From assembly GCA_963663735.2 (NCBI GenBank), contig CAXXHN010000002.1:248001-312000 (forward strand): a stretch of 64,000 nucleotides of DNA, given 5' to 3'. This stretch comes from G963663735 sp963663735 (GTDB taxonomy: Bacteria > Acidobacteriota > UBA6911 > RPQK01 > JAPXNP01). Shown here piece after piece: positions 35,177-43,314 of the stretch. The position numbers and the translations under genes are program-made. Position 1 is the first letter of the stretch. Every line of letters begins with the position of its first letter. The notes beneath the pieces are model-generated. The model saw only the letters and a program-made list of their open reading frames with translations. It was not told the origin of the DNA and did not search any database.

Positions 35177-37825
35177 ATGCAGAAGATTTCTTCAAACTCA
35201 TTTGGAACTCTTGACTGTCTGACCTCAGGCGGGAAGGAATACAGTTTTTACAACCTGAACCGGCTCCCCCGTGATTCCTCCAGGCTGCCCTACTGCCTGC
35301 GGATACTCCTGGAAAACCTCCTTCGGAATGAGGATGGAAAGGCAGTCTCAAGTGGAGATATCAATATTCTGCTCAATTGGGACTCCCAGGCCGCTCCTGA
35401 ACATGAAATCGCCTACACCCCGGCCCGGGTGATACTGCAGGATTTTACAGGTGTTCCTTCAGTAGTGGACCTGGCCGTGATGCGTGACGCCATGTCTGAG
35501 ATGGGAAAAAATCCCGGGCTCATTAATCCCCTGGTTCCTGTTGACCTGGTTATCGATCATTCAGTACAGGTCGATTTTTTCGGGAATGCAGATTCGCTGG
35601 AGAACAATGTGCGTAAGGAATTCTCCCGCAACCAGGAACGATATAATTTTTTGAAATGGGGCCAATCAGCTTTTTCAAACTTCAGGGTTGTTCCTCCCTC
35701 AACCGGCATAATCCACCAGGTCAACCTGGAATACCTGGCCCGGGTTGTATTCAGCCGGGAAATCGAGGGGGAGCTTTTAGCCTACCCGGATACCCTGGTG
35801 GGCACTGACAGCCACACTACCATGATTAACGGGCTGGGTGTCCTGGGGTGGGGCGTGGGAGGTATTGAAGCAGAGGCCGCAATGCTGGGCCAGCCCATCA
35901 GCATGCTGATCCCGCAGGTTGTCGGAGTTAGGCTGGGTGGAAAGCTGCGCGATGGCGTAACCGCTACAGACCTGGTATTGACTATAGTCGAAGCACTGCG
36001 AAAAGAAGGGGTGGTCGGTAAATTGGTTGAGTTTTTTGGCCCAGGGGTACCGGAGCTCTCCATTGCAGACCGGGCCACCCTCAGTAATATGGCTCCGGAA
36101 TATGGTGCCACCTGCGCAATTTTCCCCGTGGATGGCAAAACCCTGGAATACCTGCAGCTTACCGGGAGGGATGAATCCCTGGTGAATCTGGTTGAAGACT
36201 ACAGCAAAACCCAGGGATTATTCCTGGAAAAGGATTCCGGTGAAGCTGAATATTCTTCTGTTGTTGAAATAGACCTGAATGATATTGAGCTGTCCATTGC
36301 GGGGCCGCGTCGTCCCCAGGACCGGATTCGACTGAGTTCCGCCTCCCGGAGTTTTTCCGCCTTCCTGGATACAGCTAAACCAGGGAAAAGGGATGGAGGC
36401 CGGAAAGACGAACTGAGGGACGGATCCGTTGTCATTGCCGCCATTACCAGCTGTACCAATACTTCCAACCCCTCGGTAATGATTGGAGCCGGGCTCCTGG
36501 CCAAAAAAGCGGTGGAAGCCGGGTTGAAGAGCAAGCCATGGGTTAAAACAAGCCTTGGCCCCGGTTCCAGGGTAGTGACTGAATACCTGCGCCAGGCAGG
36601 GCTGGAGGAGTACCTGGATAAACTCGGATTCAATAATGTTGGTTATGGATGTACCACCTGCATAGGCAACAGCGGGCCTTTGCCCGAAGAAGTTTCTCTC
36701 AGGATCAGGGAAGAGGGTTTACTGGCCTGCTCTGTCCTCTCCGGAAACCGGAATTTCGAGGGAAGGATCAGCCCGGACGTTAAAGCCAATTACCTCGCTT
36801 CGCCTCCCCTGGTAATCGCCTATGCCCTGGCAGGGAATATGGATTTTGATTTTGACACAGATCCCGTGGGCACAGATCCTGGCGGACGTGACATTTTTAT
36901 GCGGGACCTCTGGCCTGATTCCGCTGAGATTGAAAAGTGCATGGCAGCAGCCGTTAACCGGGAGCAGTTCAAAACTGTTTACAAGAATATTTTCGAGGGA
37001 ACAGCTGAATGGAGGGAAATTGATTCTCCCGTCGGGGAACGATTTGAATGGTATCCATCATCCACCTATATCCGGAAACCCTCGTTTTTCGAAACGCTTA
37101 AGGAGGAACCTGGGGCTCAGCGGGATATTAACGGAGCCAGGGTCCTGGTAATGCTGGGTGATTCAGTTACCACTGATCACATTTCTCCGGCTGGAGCCAT
37201 CCCCCGGGAGGGACCCGCAGGAAGGTACCTGGTGGAACACGGGGTACAGCCTGTTGATTTTAATTCCTTCGGTTCCAGGCGCGGCAACCATGAAGTTATG
37301 GTACGCGGCACATTCGGGAATATAAGGCTGCGCAATAAACTGGTTCCCGGGGTTGAAGGGGGCTTTACCAGGATGGCTGGAGACAGCAGCCTCATTTCAA
37401 TATTTGATGCGGCTGAAAAATACAAGGAACTTGGGACGCCGCTGCTGGTTATCGCCGGGACAGAATATGGTTCTGGATCTTCACGAGACTGGGCGGCAAA
37501 AGGAACCTGCCTGCTGGGAGTAAAGGCCGTAATTGCCGAGAGTTATGAGCGTATCCATCGCAGTAACCTGATTGGTATGGGCGTTCTTCCGCTGCAGTTT
37601 GGGAATGGCGAGAATGCAGAGAGCCTGGGGCTTACCGGGATGGAAGAATACTCAATAAACGGGATATCGGAAAGCCTTGCGCCCGGCACGGCCTTAACCG
37701 TAAAAGCAGCCGGAGATGCAGGGATTACAGAGTTTCAGGTCCTGGTACGGATAGATACGCCTAATGAGATGGATTACTACCGCAATGGTGGAATTCTTCA
37801 TTACGTGTTAAGGAATGCGGACTGA
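35177..37825 (+). CDS. acnA: Aconitate hydratase (AcnA type)
   Basis: Isomerises citrate and isocitrate through aconitate in the TCA cycle. The 882 residues match the AcnA/IRP branch. The 4Fe-4S ligands are in ITSCTNTSNP and GCTTCIGNSGP, and the C-terminal domain has the catalytic serine loop YGSGSSRDWAAKG. Other AcnA motifs are DFTGVPSVVDLAVMRD, VGTDSHTTMINGLGVLGWGVGG and GDSVTTDHISPAGAIP. AAGGA lies eight bases before the ATG. It follows lpdA by 158 bp, and both serve central carbon oxidation. Confidence 0.97.
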   Translation: MQKISSNSFGTLDCLTSGGKEYSFYNLNRLPRDSSRLPYCLRILLENLLRNEDGKAVSSGDINILLNWDSQAAPEHEIAYTPARVILQDFTGVPSVVDLAVMRDAMSEMGKNPGLINPLVPVDLVIDHSVQVDFFGNADSLENNVRKEFSRNQERYNFLKWGQSAFSNFRVVPPSTGIIHQVNLEYLARVVFSREIEGELLAYPDTLVGTDSHTTMINGLGVLGWGVGGIEAEAAMLGQPISMLIPQVVGVRLGGKLRDGVTATDLVLTIVEALRKEGVVGKLVEFFGPGVPELSIADRATLSNMAPEYGATCAIFPVDGKTLEYLQLTGRDESLVNLVEDYSKTQGLFLEKDSGEAEYSSVVEIDLNDIELSIAGPRRPQDRIRLSSASRSFSAFLDTAKPGKRDGGRKDELRDGSVVIAAITSCTNTSNPSVMIGAGLLAKKAVEAGLKSKPWVKTSLGPGSRVVTEYLRQAGLEEYLDKLGFNNVGYGCTTCIGNSGPLPEEVSLRIREEGLLACSVLSGNRNFEGRISPDVKANYLASPPLVIAYALAGNMDFDFDTDPVGTDPGGRDIFMRDLWPDSAEIEKCMAAAVNREQFKTVYKNIFEGTAEWREIDSPVGERFEWYPSSTYIRKPSFFETLKEEPGAQRDINGARVLVMLGDSVTTDHISPAGAIPREGPAGRYLVEHGVQPVDFNSFGSRRGNHEVMVRGTFGNIRLRNKLVPGVEGGFTRMAGDSSLISIFDAAEKYKELGTPLLVIAGTEYGSGSSRDWAAKGTCLLGVKAVIAESYERIHRSNLIGMGVLPLQFGNGENAESLGLTGMEEYSINGISESLAPGTALTVKAAGDAGITEFQVLVRIDTPNEMDYYRNGGILHYVLRNAD

Positions 37826-37988
37826 TGATTGACGGGTGTCCGTTAAGTCAGGCGATGGTTCTGATCAACATTTCCTGAACCGAAGTCTTCCGGACCCTGG
37901 ATCTTGAATCAATCCACTGCTTAAATACTGCTGACAAAGCCTGTAGATTTCTATTGCTTTTTATCCCTTACCGGGTTAATCTCAGATT

Positions 37989-38018
37989 CCGCGGGCCTGA
38001 AGGGGCCCGCGGTTTATT
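37989..38018 (+). terminator. Rho-independent terminator upstream of the GntP permease
   Basis: CCGCGGGCC (37989-37997) pairs perfectly with GGCCCGCGG (38004-38012), loop TGAAGG, followed by TTTATT. It lies about 160 bp after the acnA stop and would end that transcript before the permease gene. Confidence 0.75.
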
Positions 38019-38058
38019 GCTGGAATCAAGACAACTCTGAAAGATAGGAATATTTGGT

Positions 38059-39423
38059 ATGCTGGGACCAGTTGGATGTTTGGTTATTGGAATGGGGCTG
38101 ATCCTTTTTCTCCTTCTCTACCTTAAGCTTCACCCATTTCTTTCCCTGATTATTTCGGCGATGATTGTTGCCTTTGTTTCCGACCGCATTCCCATGGCTG
38201 ACGTGGCCGGGACAGTGGGAAGCGGATTTGCCGGATTAATGGGGCAAATCGGAATCCTGCTGGTCATGGCATCAATAATTGGCAAATGCCTGGTTGAAAG
38301 TGGAGCGGCAGACCGGATAATCCGCAGCCTCACCCGCCTTTTCGGCAAGGGAAAAGAGGAATACGCCTTTCTTTCCAGCAGTTTTTTCCTTTCCATGCCT
38401 GTATTTTTTGATACCGTTTTTTACTTACTGGCCCCCCTGGTAAGAATTGCCTATGCCCGCCGCAAAAAGGATTATGTCCTGCTGCTTTGCGCGGCCACAG
38501 CTGGAGGAGCTGTCACCCATGCACTGGTGCCTCCAACGCCCGGGCCAATCATTGTCTCCCAGACTCTCGGGGTGTCTCTTATCTCCACCTTCCTGGTAGG
38601 AATCATGGTGTCAGTGATCCCAGCTTTTATTTGCGGAATCATCTATGCCAGGTTCATGAATAGCCGGATATCAGTTGAACCTCTTCCTTTTTACGGAATG
38701 ACCAGCGAAGAGCTGGAGAAACTGGCTGCAAAAGATGAAAAAGAACTCCCTTCACTTTTTCTTGCCCTGCTGCCCATAATTTTCCCGATTTTCCTGATCG
38801 CGCTTTCCACTATTGCTTCGATGCTGGAACTGTCCGGCCCTGGAATAGGCCTGGTAAAGGTAATGGGTAACACGGACATGGCATTCCTGGTCGGGGCGGC
38901 TTCCGCTGTGTTTGTGGTTGCCTTGCAGAAGAAAACCAGCCTCAAAGACATTTTCCACAGCCTGGAACCAGCCATAACTGAAGGTACGGTGATAGCATTT
39001 GTTGTTGGAGGCGGAGGCGCTTTCGGCAAGGCTTTGGCCATGTCGGGAGTGGGAGAACTGATAGCCTCTGCTGCCAGTGACTGGGGTTTTTCCCTGTTGT
39101 TTCTGTCTTTTATCACGGCAGCCCTGATCCGGATAGCCCAGGGATCTTCAACCGTAGCCATGATCACCACTGCCGGAATAATCGCACCGGCCTTGGCCAT
39201 GGTAGACCTTCCATTCCACCCGGCTTACCTGGTGGGGGCAATCGGATTTGGCGCCAGTACTACTTCCTGGATGAATGACAGTGGGTTCTGGATTGTCAGC
39301 CGGCTGGCTGGCCTTACCGAATCAGAAACCCTTAAAATCTGGACAGTACAGCTGACGCTTATCGCTGTCACTGGATTCACCTGGGTCTGGATCCTGAGTA
39401 TGATCTTGCCGTTCAAGATTTGA
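38059..39423 (+). CDS. GntP-family permease
   Basis: A 454-residue membrane protein with about 12 helices. Typical family segments are GSGFAGLMGQIGILLVMASIIGKCLVESGAADRI, GGAVTHALVPPTPGP, RIAQGSSTVAMITTAGI, and GFGASTTSWMNDSGFWIV. Family members import gluconate or related sugar acids by proton symport. The substrate here cannot be read from the sequence, and no gluconate kinase or dehydrogenase is adjacent. AGGA precedes the ATG by about 12 bases. Confidence 0.88.
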   Translation: MLGPVGCLVIGMGLILFLLLYLKLHPFLSLIISAMIVAFVSDRIPMADVAGTVGSGFAGLMGQIGILLVMASIIGKCLVESGAADRIIRSLTRLFGKGKEEYAFLSSSFFLSMPVFFDTVFYLLAPLVRIAYARRKKDYVLLLCAATAGGAVTHALVPPTPGPIIVSQTLGVSLISTFLVGIMVSVIPAFICGIIYARFMNSRISVEPLPFYGMTSEELEKLAAKDEKELPSLFLALLPIIFPIFLIALSTIASMLELSGPGIGLVKVMGNTDMAFLVGAASAVFVVALQKKTSLKDIFHSLEPAITEGTVIAFVVGGGGAFGKALAMSGVGELIASAASDWGFSLLFLSFITAALIRIAQGSSTVAMITTAGIIAPALAMVDLPFHPAYLVGAIGFGASTTSWMNDSGFWIVSRLAGLTESETLKIWTVQLTLIAVTGFTWVWILSMILPFKI

Positions 39424-39453
39424 TTGTCGCGGACCTCGGACTTGCCCCGACGA

Positions 39454-39477
39454 ACCGCGAAGGCCGCGGTGATTTTA
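39454..39477 (+). terminator. Weak terminator after the GntP permease
   Basis: ACCGCG (39454-39459) pairs with CGCGGT (39465-39470) across a five-base loop, followed by GATTTTA. The stem is short, and a word repeat (TTGTCCATTGTCAATTAG) follows at 39493. Confidence 0.4.
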
Positions 39478-39506
39478 ATTAACAACCTTCAGTTGTCCAT
39501 TGTCAA

Positions 39507-40043
39507 TTAGTTGATTCCCTGGTGGATCAGCCTGTCCAGTTCTTCCCCTGAATAGTTTCCCTCTACTATCAATTCAAACAAGTCATCGAAATCCCAGTCA
39601 GGGGGAAGCTTCAATTTTTTCTCAACATATTCCCGGTTCAAGGGGTGCTCATTGTCCCGGACCATGGCTTCCAGGTGATGGATATCCCTGGCTCCCAGAG
39701 GACAGGAGACGATCTCGATAGGATAATGCCCGCCTTCCAGGACATAGGCGCATTCTTCTGAGATGAAACCCATGTAGTCTTCTTCTTCAGCCGGGGGACC
39801 AAAACCGCTGTAAGGGATTAATTCGACGTTTACCATAATCCCTTTTTTAGTACCGAACAGGCGATAAAAAATCTCTTCAGGAAGGCGATCTTCCGGAATA
39901 ACAGTCAGCAGCCCTTGCGGATCTTCTCCTCCGTCGTCAAAGATGTCCCGCAGGGCGGGATTGTCCATGGCTTCTGTGAGAGCCTCCCTGGCTTCTTTCA
40001 GATTTCGGTACTTTATAGCCTGCAGCAATCCTTCTTTTATCAT
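39507..40043 (-). CDS. Acidic protein of unknown function
   Basis: I do not recognise this 178-residue protein. It is strongly acidic, has no signal peptide or membrane helix, and appears cytoplasmic. It opens with a helix (KEGLLQAIKYRNLKEAREAL), has a middle beta-rich part around GTKKGIMVNVELIPYSGFGPP, and ends with PDWDFDDLFELIVEGNYSGEELDRLIHQG, two more helices. GLLTVIPEDRLPEEIFYRLFG may be a helical hairpin. Codon use looks like its neighbours. It stands alone and is convergent with the permease gene. The start at 40043 gives a sensible N-terminus, but no ribosome site decides it. Confidence 0.65.
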   Translation of the reverse strand: MIKEGLLQAIKYRNLKEAREALTEAMDNPALRDIFDDGGEDPQGLLTVIPEDRLPEEIFYRLFGTKKGIMVNVELIPYSGFGPPAEEEDYMGFISEECAYVLEGGHYPIEIVSCPLGARDIHHLEAMVRDNEHPLNREYVEKKLKLPPDWDFDDLFELIVEGNYSGEELDRLIHQGIN

Positions 40044-40163
40044 CTCCTAATGATATCTGTTTTTCGGCTGCCAGCACAAACCCTCTTTCTGTCCAGGGTG
40101 ATCGCGAAAAAAATCCCGAGTTGCTGCCAATCTTGTATTACTATAAGGATTATCGATGTTTAG

Positions 40164-40330
40164 GACGTATTTTTCACCTGCCTGGATAGCGAGGAGGTGA
40201 AGATCCCGAACCGACAAGCCTTGCGGCCGTCAATGAAACCACCGCAGGTGTACCTGACATGCGTCGAGGAGGCCGACAGGGCAGGGGAGGAAATTTCCCC
40301 GCCGAGTTCAGCTGGTGAGGAAAACCGGCT
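40164..40330 (+). ncRNA. Candidate structured RNA or mRNA leader
   Basis: In the 314-bp gap before the gene at 40358, several hairpins follow one another. TTCACCT/AGGTGAA (40173-40179 with 40195-40201) extends through CCT/AGG to ten pairs with one bulge. CC-TGCGG/CCGCAGG pairs 40219-40226 with 40242-40248. GTCG/CGAC pairs 40263-40266 with 40274-40277. GGGGAGG/TTTCCCC pairs 40284-40290 with 40294-40300. GCCG/CGGC pairs 40301-40304 with 40326-40329. A TATAAG at 40142-40147 with TTGCTG only 15 bp upstream is a weak promoter. I could not match it to a known riboswitch or ribozyme. The same DNA is an open frame, so structure and coding compete as explanations. Confidence 0.4.
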
Positions 40331-40361
40331 AATGGCGGAAACCTGGGGACTGACATTATGA
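40197..40361 (+). CDS. Possible small protein overlapping the next gene by ATGA
   Basis: A 54-codon frame from GTG at 40197 (MKIPNRQALRPSMKPPQVY...) ends in LMAETWGLTL, and its TGA at 40359-40361 overlaps the ATG of the next gene as ATGA. The frame is open from 40164 on. An AGGAG abuts the GTG without a spacer, which is poor for initiation. An internal ATG at 40233 has no ribosome site. The peptide is rich in Glu, Pro and Arg and resembles nothing I know. The overlapping hairpins may be the true function. Treat as uncertain. Confidence 0.25.
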   Translation: MKIPNRQALRPSMKPPQVYLTCVEEADRAGEEISPPSSAGEENRLMAETWGLTL

Positions 40362-41068
40362 GATCAGGAAAGGTATTGGTTTTCATACTCCTGTTTCTTT
40401 CCATCGCATCCTGGACACCGGGGCAGAGTTTTTTCGCGACTGAATTCGAATTGGACTCATTTCAGCAAAGCTATCAGTTTGTGGATCTGGAAAACCTGGA
40501 TGTTTCAGAGCTGTTGAAGGAAGTTGGACGCAGCCACCCGGATCTTTCCGAAGATGATATCTCCCTGCTCATCCAGCGCAATGTATCCTACATAATTTTT
40601 CATAAACTTAACCGAGACCGGTTATATCTTGCCCCGGACGGACAATACATAGTTGATAAGGCAGTGGAAATTTATGAAATGCTTAACCGGATTGAAAGGA
40701 TTATCAGGGAGGGCAGGATCCAGTCTACTATTGACCAGCCTGAGCCTGAAAGACTGAAAATCCTGGACCAGTTGAGGAGTTCAGCAAAAAATCTGAGAAA
40801 GAAGTTCAGACAGTATTTTGTTGAACTCAATGAAGCTGATTACGAATTCCAGGTTGAGTGGAACGAAGATCAGAAACAGTTGATGTCAGACTACCTGGAT
40901 GAGTGCGCCAAGGTAAATTACCAGCTGAAGTTAAGCCTGGACAGATTCTTTTTTAACGGGACCCCAGGAGTGGTGACTGTGGAGGATTACAGCTCCTATT
41001 CAGTCGCGCTTCTCTCCCATTCCCTGGAAGTCCTGTCTGACAGCTTTGCGAAAAGGCTTCGACACTAG
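40358..41068 (+). CDS. Exported helical protein of unknown function
   Basis: I do not recognise this 236-residue protein. It has a clear signal peptide (MRSGKVLVFILLFLSIASW, likely cleavage after TPGQS or nearby). The mature part is mostly helical and charged, with long stretches such as MLNRIERIIREGRIQSTI and LRSSAKNLRKKFRQYF that may form coiled coils. FFNGTPGVVTVEDYSSYSVALLSHSLEVLSDSF lies near the C-terminus. No cysteines or catalytic motif stand out. The ATG forms an ATGA overlap with a preceding open frame and follows a structured stretch. It is convergent with a membrane-anchored coiled-coil protein. Confidence 0.65.
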   Translation: MRSGKVLVFILLFLSIASWTPGQSFFATEFELDSFQQSYQFVDLENLDVSELLKEVGRSHPDLSEDDISLLIQRNVSYIIFHKLNRDRLYLAPDGQYIVDKAVEIYEMLNRIERIIREGRIQSTIDQPEPERLKILDQLRSSAKNLRKKFRQYFVELNEADYEFQVEWNEDQKQLMSDYLDECAKVNYQLKLSLDRFFFNGTPGVVTVEDYSSYSVALLSHSLEVLSDSFAKRLRH

Positions 41069-41121
41069 CTTGGCGCTTTTTTCATCCGTTGGCCGCAGTG
41101 TAAATTATTTGAGAAATAAGC

Positions 41122-41643
41122 CTAGATAAAGAATTCCTCATCATTTGGGATTGCCGAAACTGATCGTTCCTTGTGGGTAATCTGCTGGACGCCGGAGGAA
41201 ATACCGCTGCAGACAGCCTTGAAATTTATCACTGGAACCCGGACCCAGGAATCAAGCTGGGCAGCGAAGCCGGAATATTGGTTGAGAATGAGATCCATTC
41301 TTCGGTTGGCAGCGTCTATGCCGTTCGAAAACCGGATCAGCTGTTTTTCCAGAAAACGGTTGGCCTGAATAGCCCTGTCATTGATATCGTCGAGCTGGGC
41401 CATAAGCACTAATTCAACCTCGGGTATTTTTTTCTGTACCGCGTAAGTTTTAGCCAGAATCATACGGAGGTCTTCCAGGCGGAGCATCGTCTGCTTTCTG
41501 ATCCCGCTAAATGCTTTTTTCGCATTCTTTACCTGGCGGTTGGCGGCGTACATGGCCCCTAACACGAACAGGGTATTGATAATCACCAGCCCGATCATGA
41601 CAAAAACAAGGGTGTTGGCAAGTTGGATATTTTCAATGGTCAT
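41122..41643 (-). CDS. Membrane-anchored coiled-coil protein, function unknown
   Basis: A 173-residue protein with one N-terminal membrane helix (TLVFVMIGLVIINTLFVLGAMYAA, about residues 11-34). A long amphipathic region follows: LRLEDLRMILAKTYAVQKK and ANRFLEKQLIRFSNGIDAANRRM, probably a coiled coil. The architecture resembles DUF948-type and other small membrane-tethered coiled-coil proteins, but no family motif is clear. The C-terminus (SVSAIPNDEEFFI) is acidic. No ribosome site is seen before the ATG. It stands alone. Confidence 0.6.
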   Translation of the reverse strand: MTIENIQLANTLVFVMIGLVIINTLFVLGAMYAANRQVKNAKKAFSGIRKQTMLRLEDLRMILAKTYAVQKKIPEVELVLMAQLDDINDRAIQANRFLEKQLIRFSNGIDAANRRMDLILNQYSGFAAQLDSWVRVPVINFKAVCSGISSGVQQITHKERSVSAIPNDEEFFI

Positions 41644-41880
41644 ACTGCATGTAACATAACACAGAATCCCGGTATAGTTAAGGAATATTTGACTGCTGCT
41701 ATTCAGATTTCACAACGGCGATTGCCGCGGACAGAACGGAAATATTTTTACCGTTGCGATGAATTCAGGAAGAAGGGTTGCTGGAATCCTGGCATCTTAA
41801 ATCATTGTTGGGAAAACAGTATAATTTAATCCTTTATACTGGAGCTGGTTTCAATAGAATATGATTTGGAAAATAAAGAA

Positions 41881-42351
41881 ATGAAAAACAATAAGGAAGA
41901 AATCTACCAGGATTTATCAGTGGCAGTTGGCGCAGTTCTGGGAGAAGAAAAAGATCCCCTCATTTGGATGGCGACACTTTCCTGCTTGATAAAGGAGTTT
42001 ATGAAATTTTACTGGGTTGGATTTTACCGGGTACTCCCTGGCGGAGATTTGGCCATCGGGCCTTACCAGGGATCCCTGGCCTGCCTGAGAATCCAGGAGG
42101 GCAGGGGTGCATGCGGGCAGTCTGCCAGCCTGGGCGAAAGCATCATCATTCCTGATGTGAGGGAATTCTCTTCACACATCTCCTGTGATCCCGATTCCAG
42201 GGCGGAAATAGTAGTGCCTGTTAAAGATTTGCAGGGAAGGGTACAAGCGGTGCTTGACATAGATTCCACAACAAAAGGGGAATTTGGCGCCGTGGACCAG
42301 TCCGGCCTGGAAGCGATTGTTTTTTTGATGAAGGGGCTGTCATGGGATTGA
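41881..42351 (+). CDS. msrC: Free methionine-(R)-sulfoxide reductase (GAF domain)
   Basis: Reduces free Met-R-sulfoxide using a disulfide relay. The 156-residue GAF protein has the fRMsr pattern VGFYRVLPGGDLAIGPYQGSLACLRI, GRGACGQSASLGESIIIPDV and HISCDPDSRAEIVVPV. All three conserved cysteines are present (Cys68, Cys78, Cys102). C-terminal LDIDS is also typical. I chose the ATG at 41881; a TTG five codons earlier is in frame. The stop lies inside the queG gene (10-bp overlap). Confidence 0.92.
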   Translation: MKNNKEEIYQDLSVAVGAVLGEEKDPLIWMATLSCLIKEFMKFYWVGFYRVLPGGDLAIGPYQGSLACLRIQEGRGACGQSASLGESIIIPDVREFSSHISCDPDSRAEIVVPVKDLQGRVQAVLDIDSTTKGEFGAVDQSGLEAIVFLMKGLSWD

Positions 42352-43259
42352 GTGGATTTATCAGGGAAAGCGCCCTGGAAGAGGGGTTTGGGGCCGTGGG
42401 TTTTGCCCGAGTCGGCATGGTGCCCCGGGAACCCCTCAGGCAATGGCTTAGCAATGGTTTTCATGGCGAAATGTTATACATGGAACGCTCGTTTGAACGC
42501 AGGCTGAATCCTGCCCGGATACTGGATGGGGTCAGGACCGTTGTCAGTCTGATTTATCCCTATCCCCACCGGGAAACAGTTACTCCGGACGATCGGGACA
42601 TGGGTATTGTTGCCAGGTACGCCCTTGGTAAGGATTACCACCTGGTACTGGAGAAGAAACTGCGGAAAATCCTGGCAGGAATCCAGGAAGGGTTCCCTGG
42701 TGTACAGGGAAGGTGTTATGTGGATAGCGGGCCTATGGCAGAAACTTACTGGGCCTGGAGAGCTGGTCTGGGCTGGGTTGGAAAAAACTCGCTGCTGCTT
42801 TCCAGGAAATTCGGTTCCTGGTTTTTTCTTTCCGAGATTCTGCTGGACACTGATCTGGAGCCGTCCTCTCCTGAACCGGGTTTTTGCGGATCATGCACTG
42901 CCTGCATAGACGCGTGTCCCACCGATGCCATTGTTGAAGCCGGAACAGTAGATGCCAGAAAATGTATCTCATACCTGACCATTGAACACCGCTCCCAGAT
43001 ACCTGATTCCTTGAAATCCAGCTTGGGAAACAGGATCTTCGGATGTGACATCTGCCAGGAGGTATGCCCCTGGAACCTGCGGGTGCCGGATGTGGAGGAT
43101 TGCCTTTTAGCCCCGGTACCAAGAAACTATTCTCTGGACTACCTTTCGGATCTTACCGAAGAGGAATTCAGGTCGGTTTTCAAAGAGAGCCCGGTGAAAA
43201 GGTCCAAGCTGGAAGGCCTTAAACGGAATGTGGCTGTAGCCAGGGAGAATAGTATTTAA
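42342..43259 (+). CDS. queG: Epoxyqueuosine reductase
   Basis: Reduces epoxyqueuosine to queuosine in tRNA, using cobalamin and two 4Fe-4S clusters. The 305-residue protein has SGPMAETYWAWRAGLGWVGKNSLLLS, the first cluster motif CGSCTACIDACPTDAI and the second CDICQEVCPWN. The length is near 300, so the C-terminal HEAT-repeat domain of the longer homologues (E. coli, B. subtilis, about 380) is lacking. AAGGGG lies before the ATG, and the gene overlaps msrC by ten bases. Queuosine synthesis genes are not in the window. Confidence 0.94.
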   Translation: MGLSGFIRESALEEGFGAVGFARVGMVPREPLRQWLSNGFHGEMLYMERSFERRLNPARILDGVRTVVSLIYPYPHRETVTPDDRDMGIVARYALGKDYHLVLEKKLRKILAGIQEGFPGVQGRCYVDSGPMAETYWAWRAGLGWVGKNSLLLSRKFGSWFFLSEILLDTDLEPSSPEPGFCGSCTACIDACPTDAIVEAGTVDARKCISYLTIEHRSQIPDSLKSSLGNRIFGCDICQEVCPWNLRVPDVEDCLLAPVPRNYSLDYLSDLTEEEFRSVFKESPVKRSKLEGLKRNVAVARENSI

Positions 43260-43314
43260 ATAATTATCTTGAAAATATGTTTAACCTTTTCTAAGGGCTT
43301 GCTAGAATGGGAAT

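Noticed and set aside
40164..40330. Known riboswitch (cobalamin, c-di-GMP, c-di-AMP, TPP, glycine, SAM) or RNase P RNA
   Set aside because: None of the conserved cores of these classes is seen; kept only as an unassigned structured RNA.
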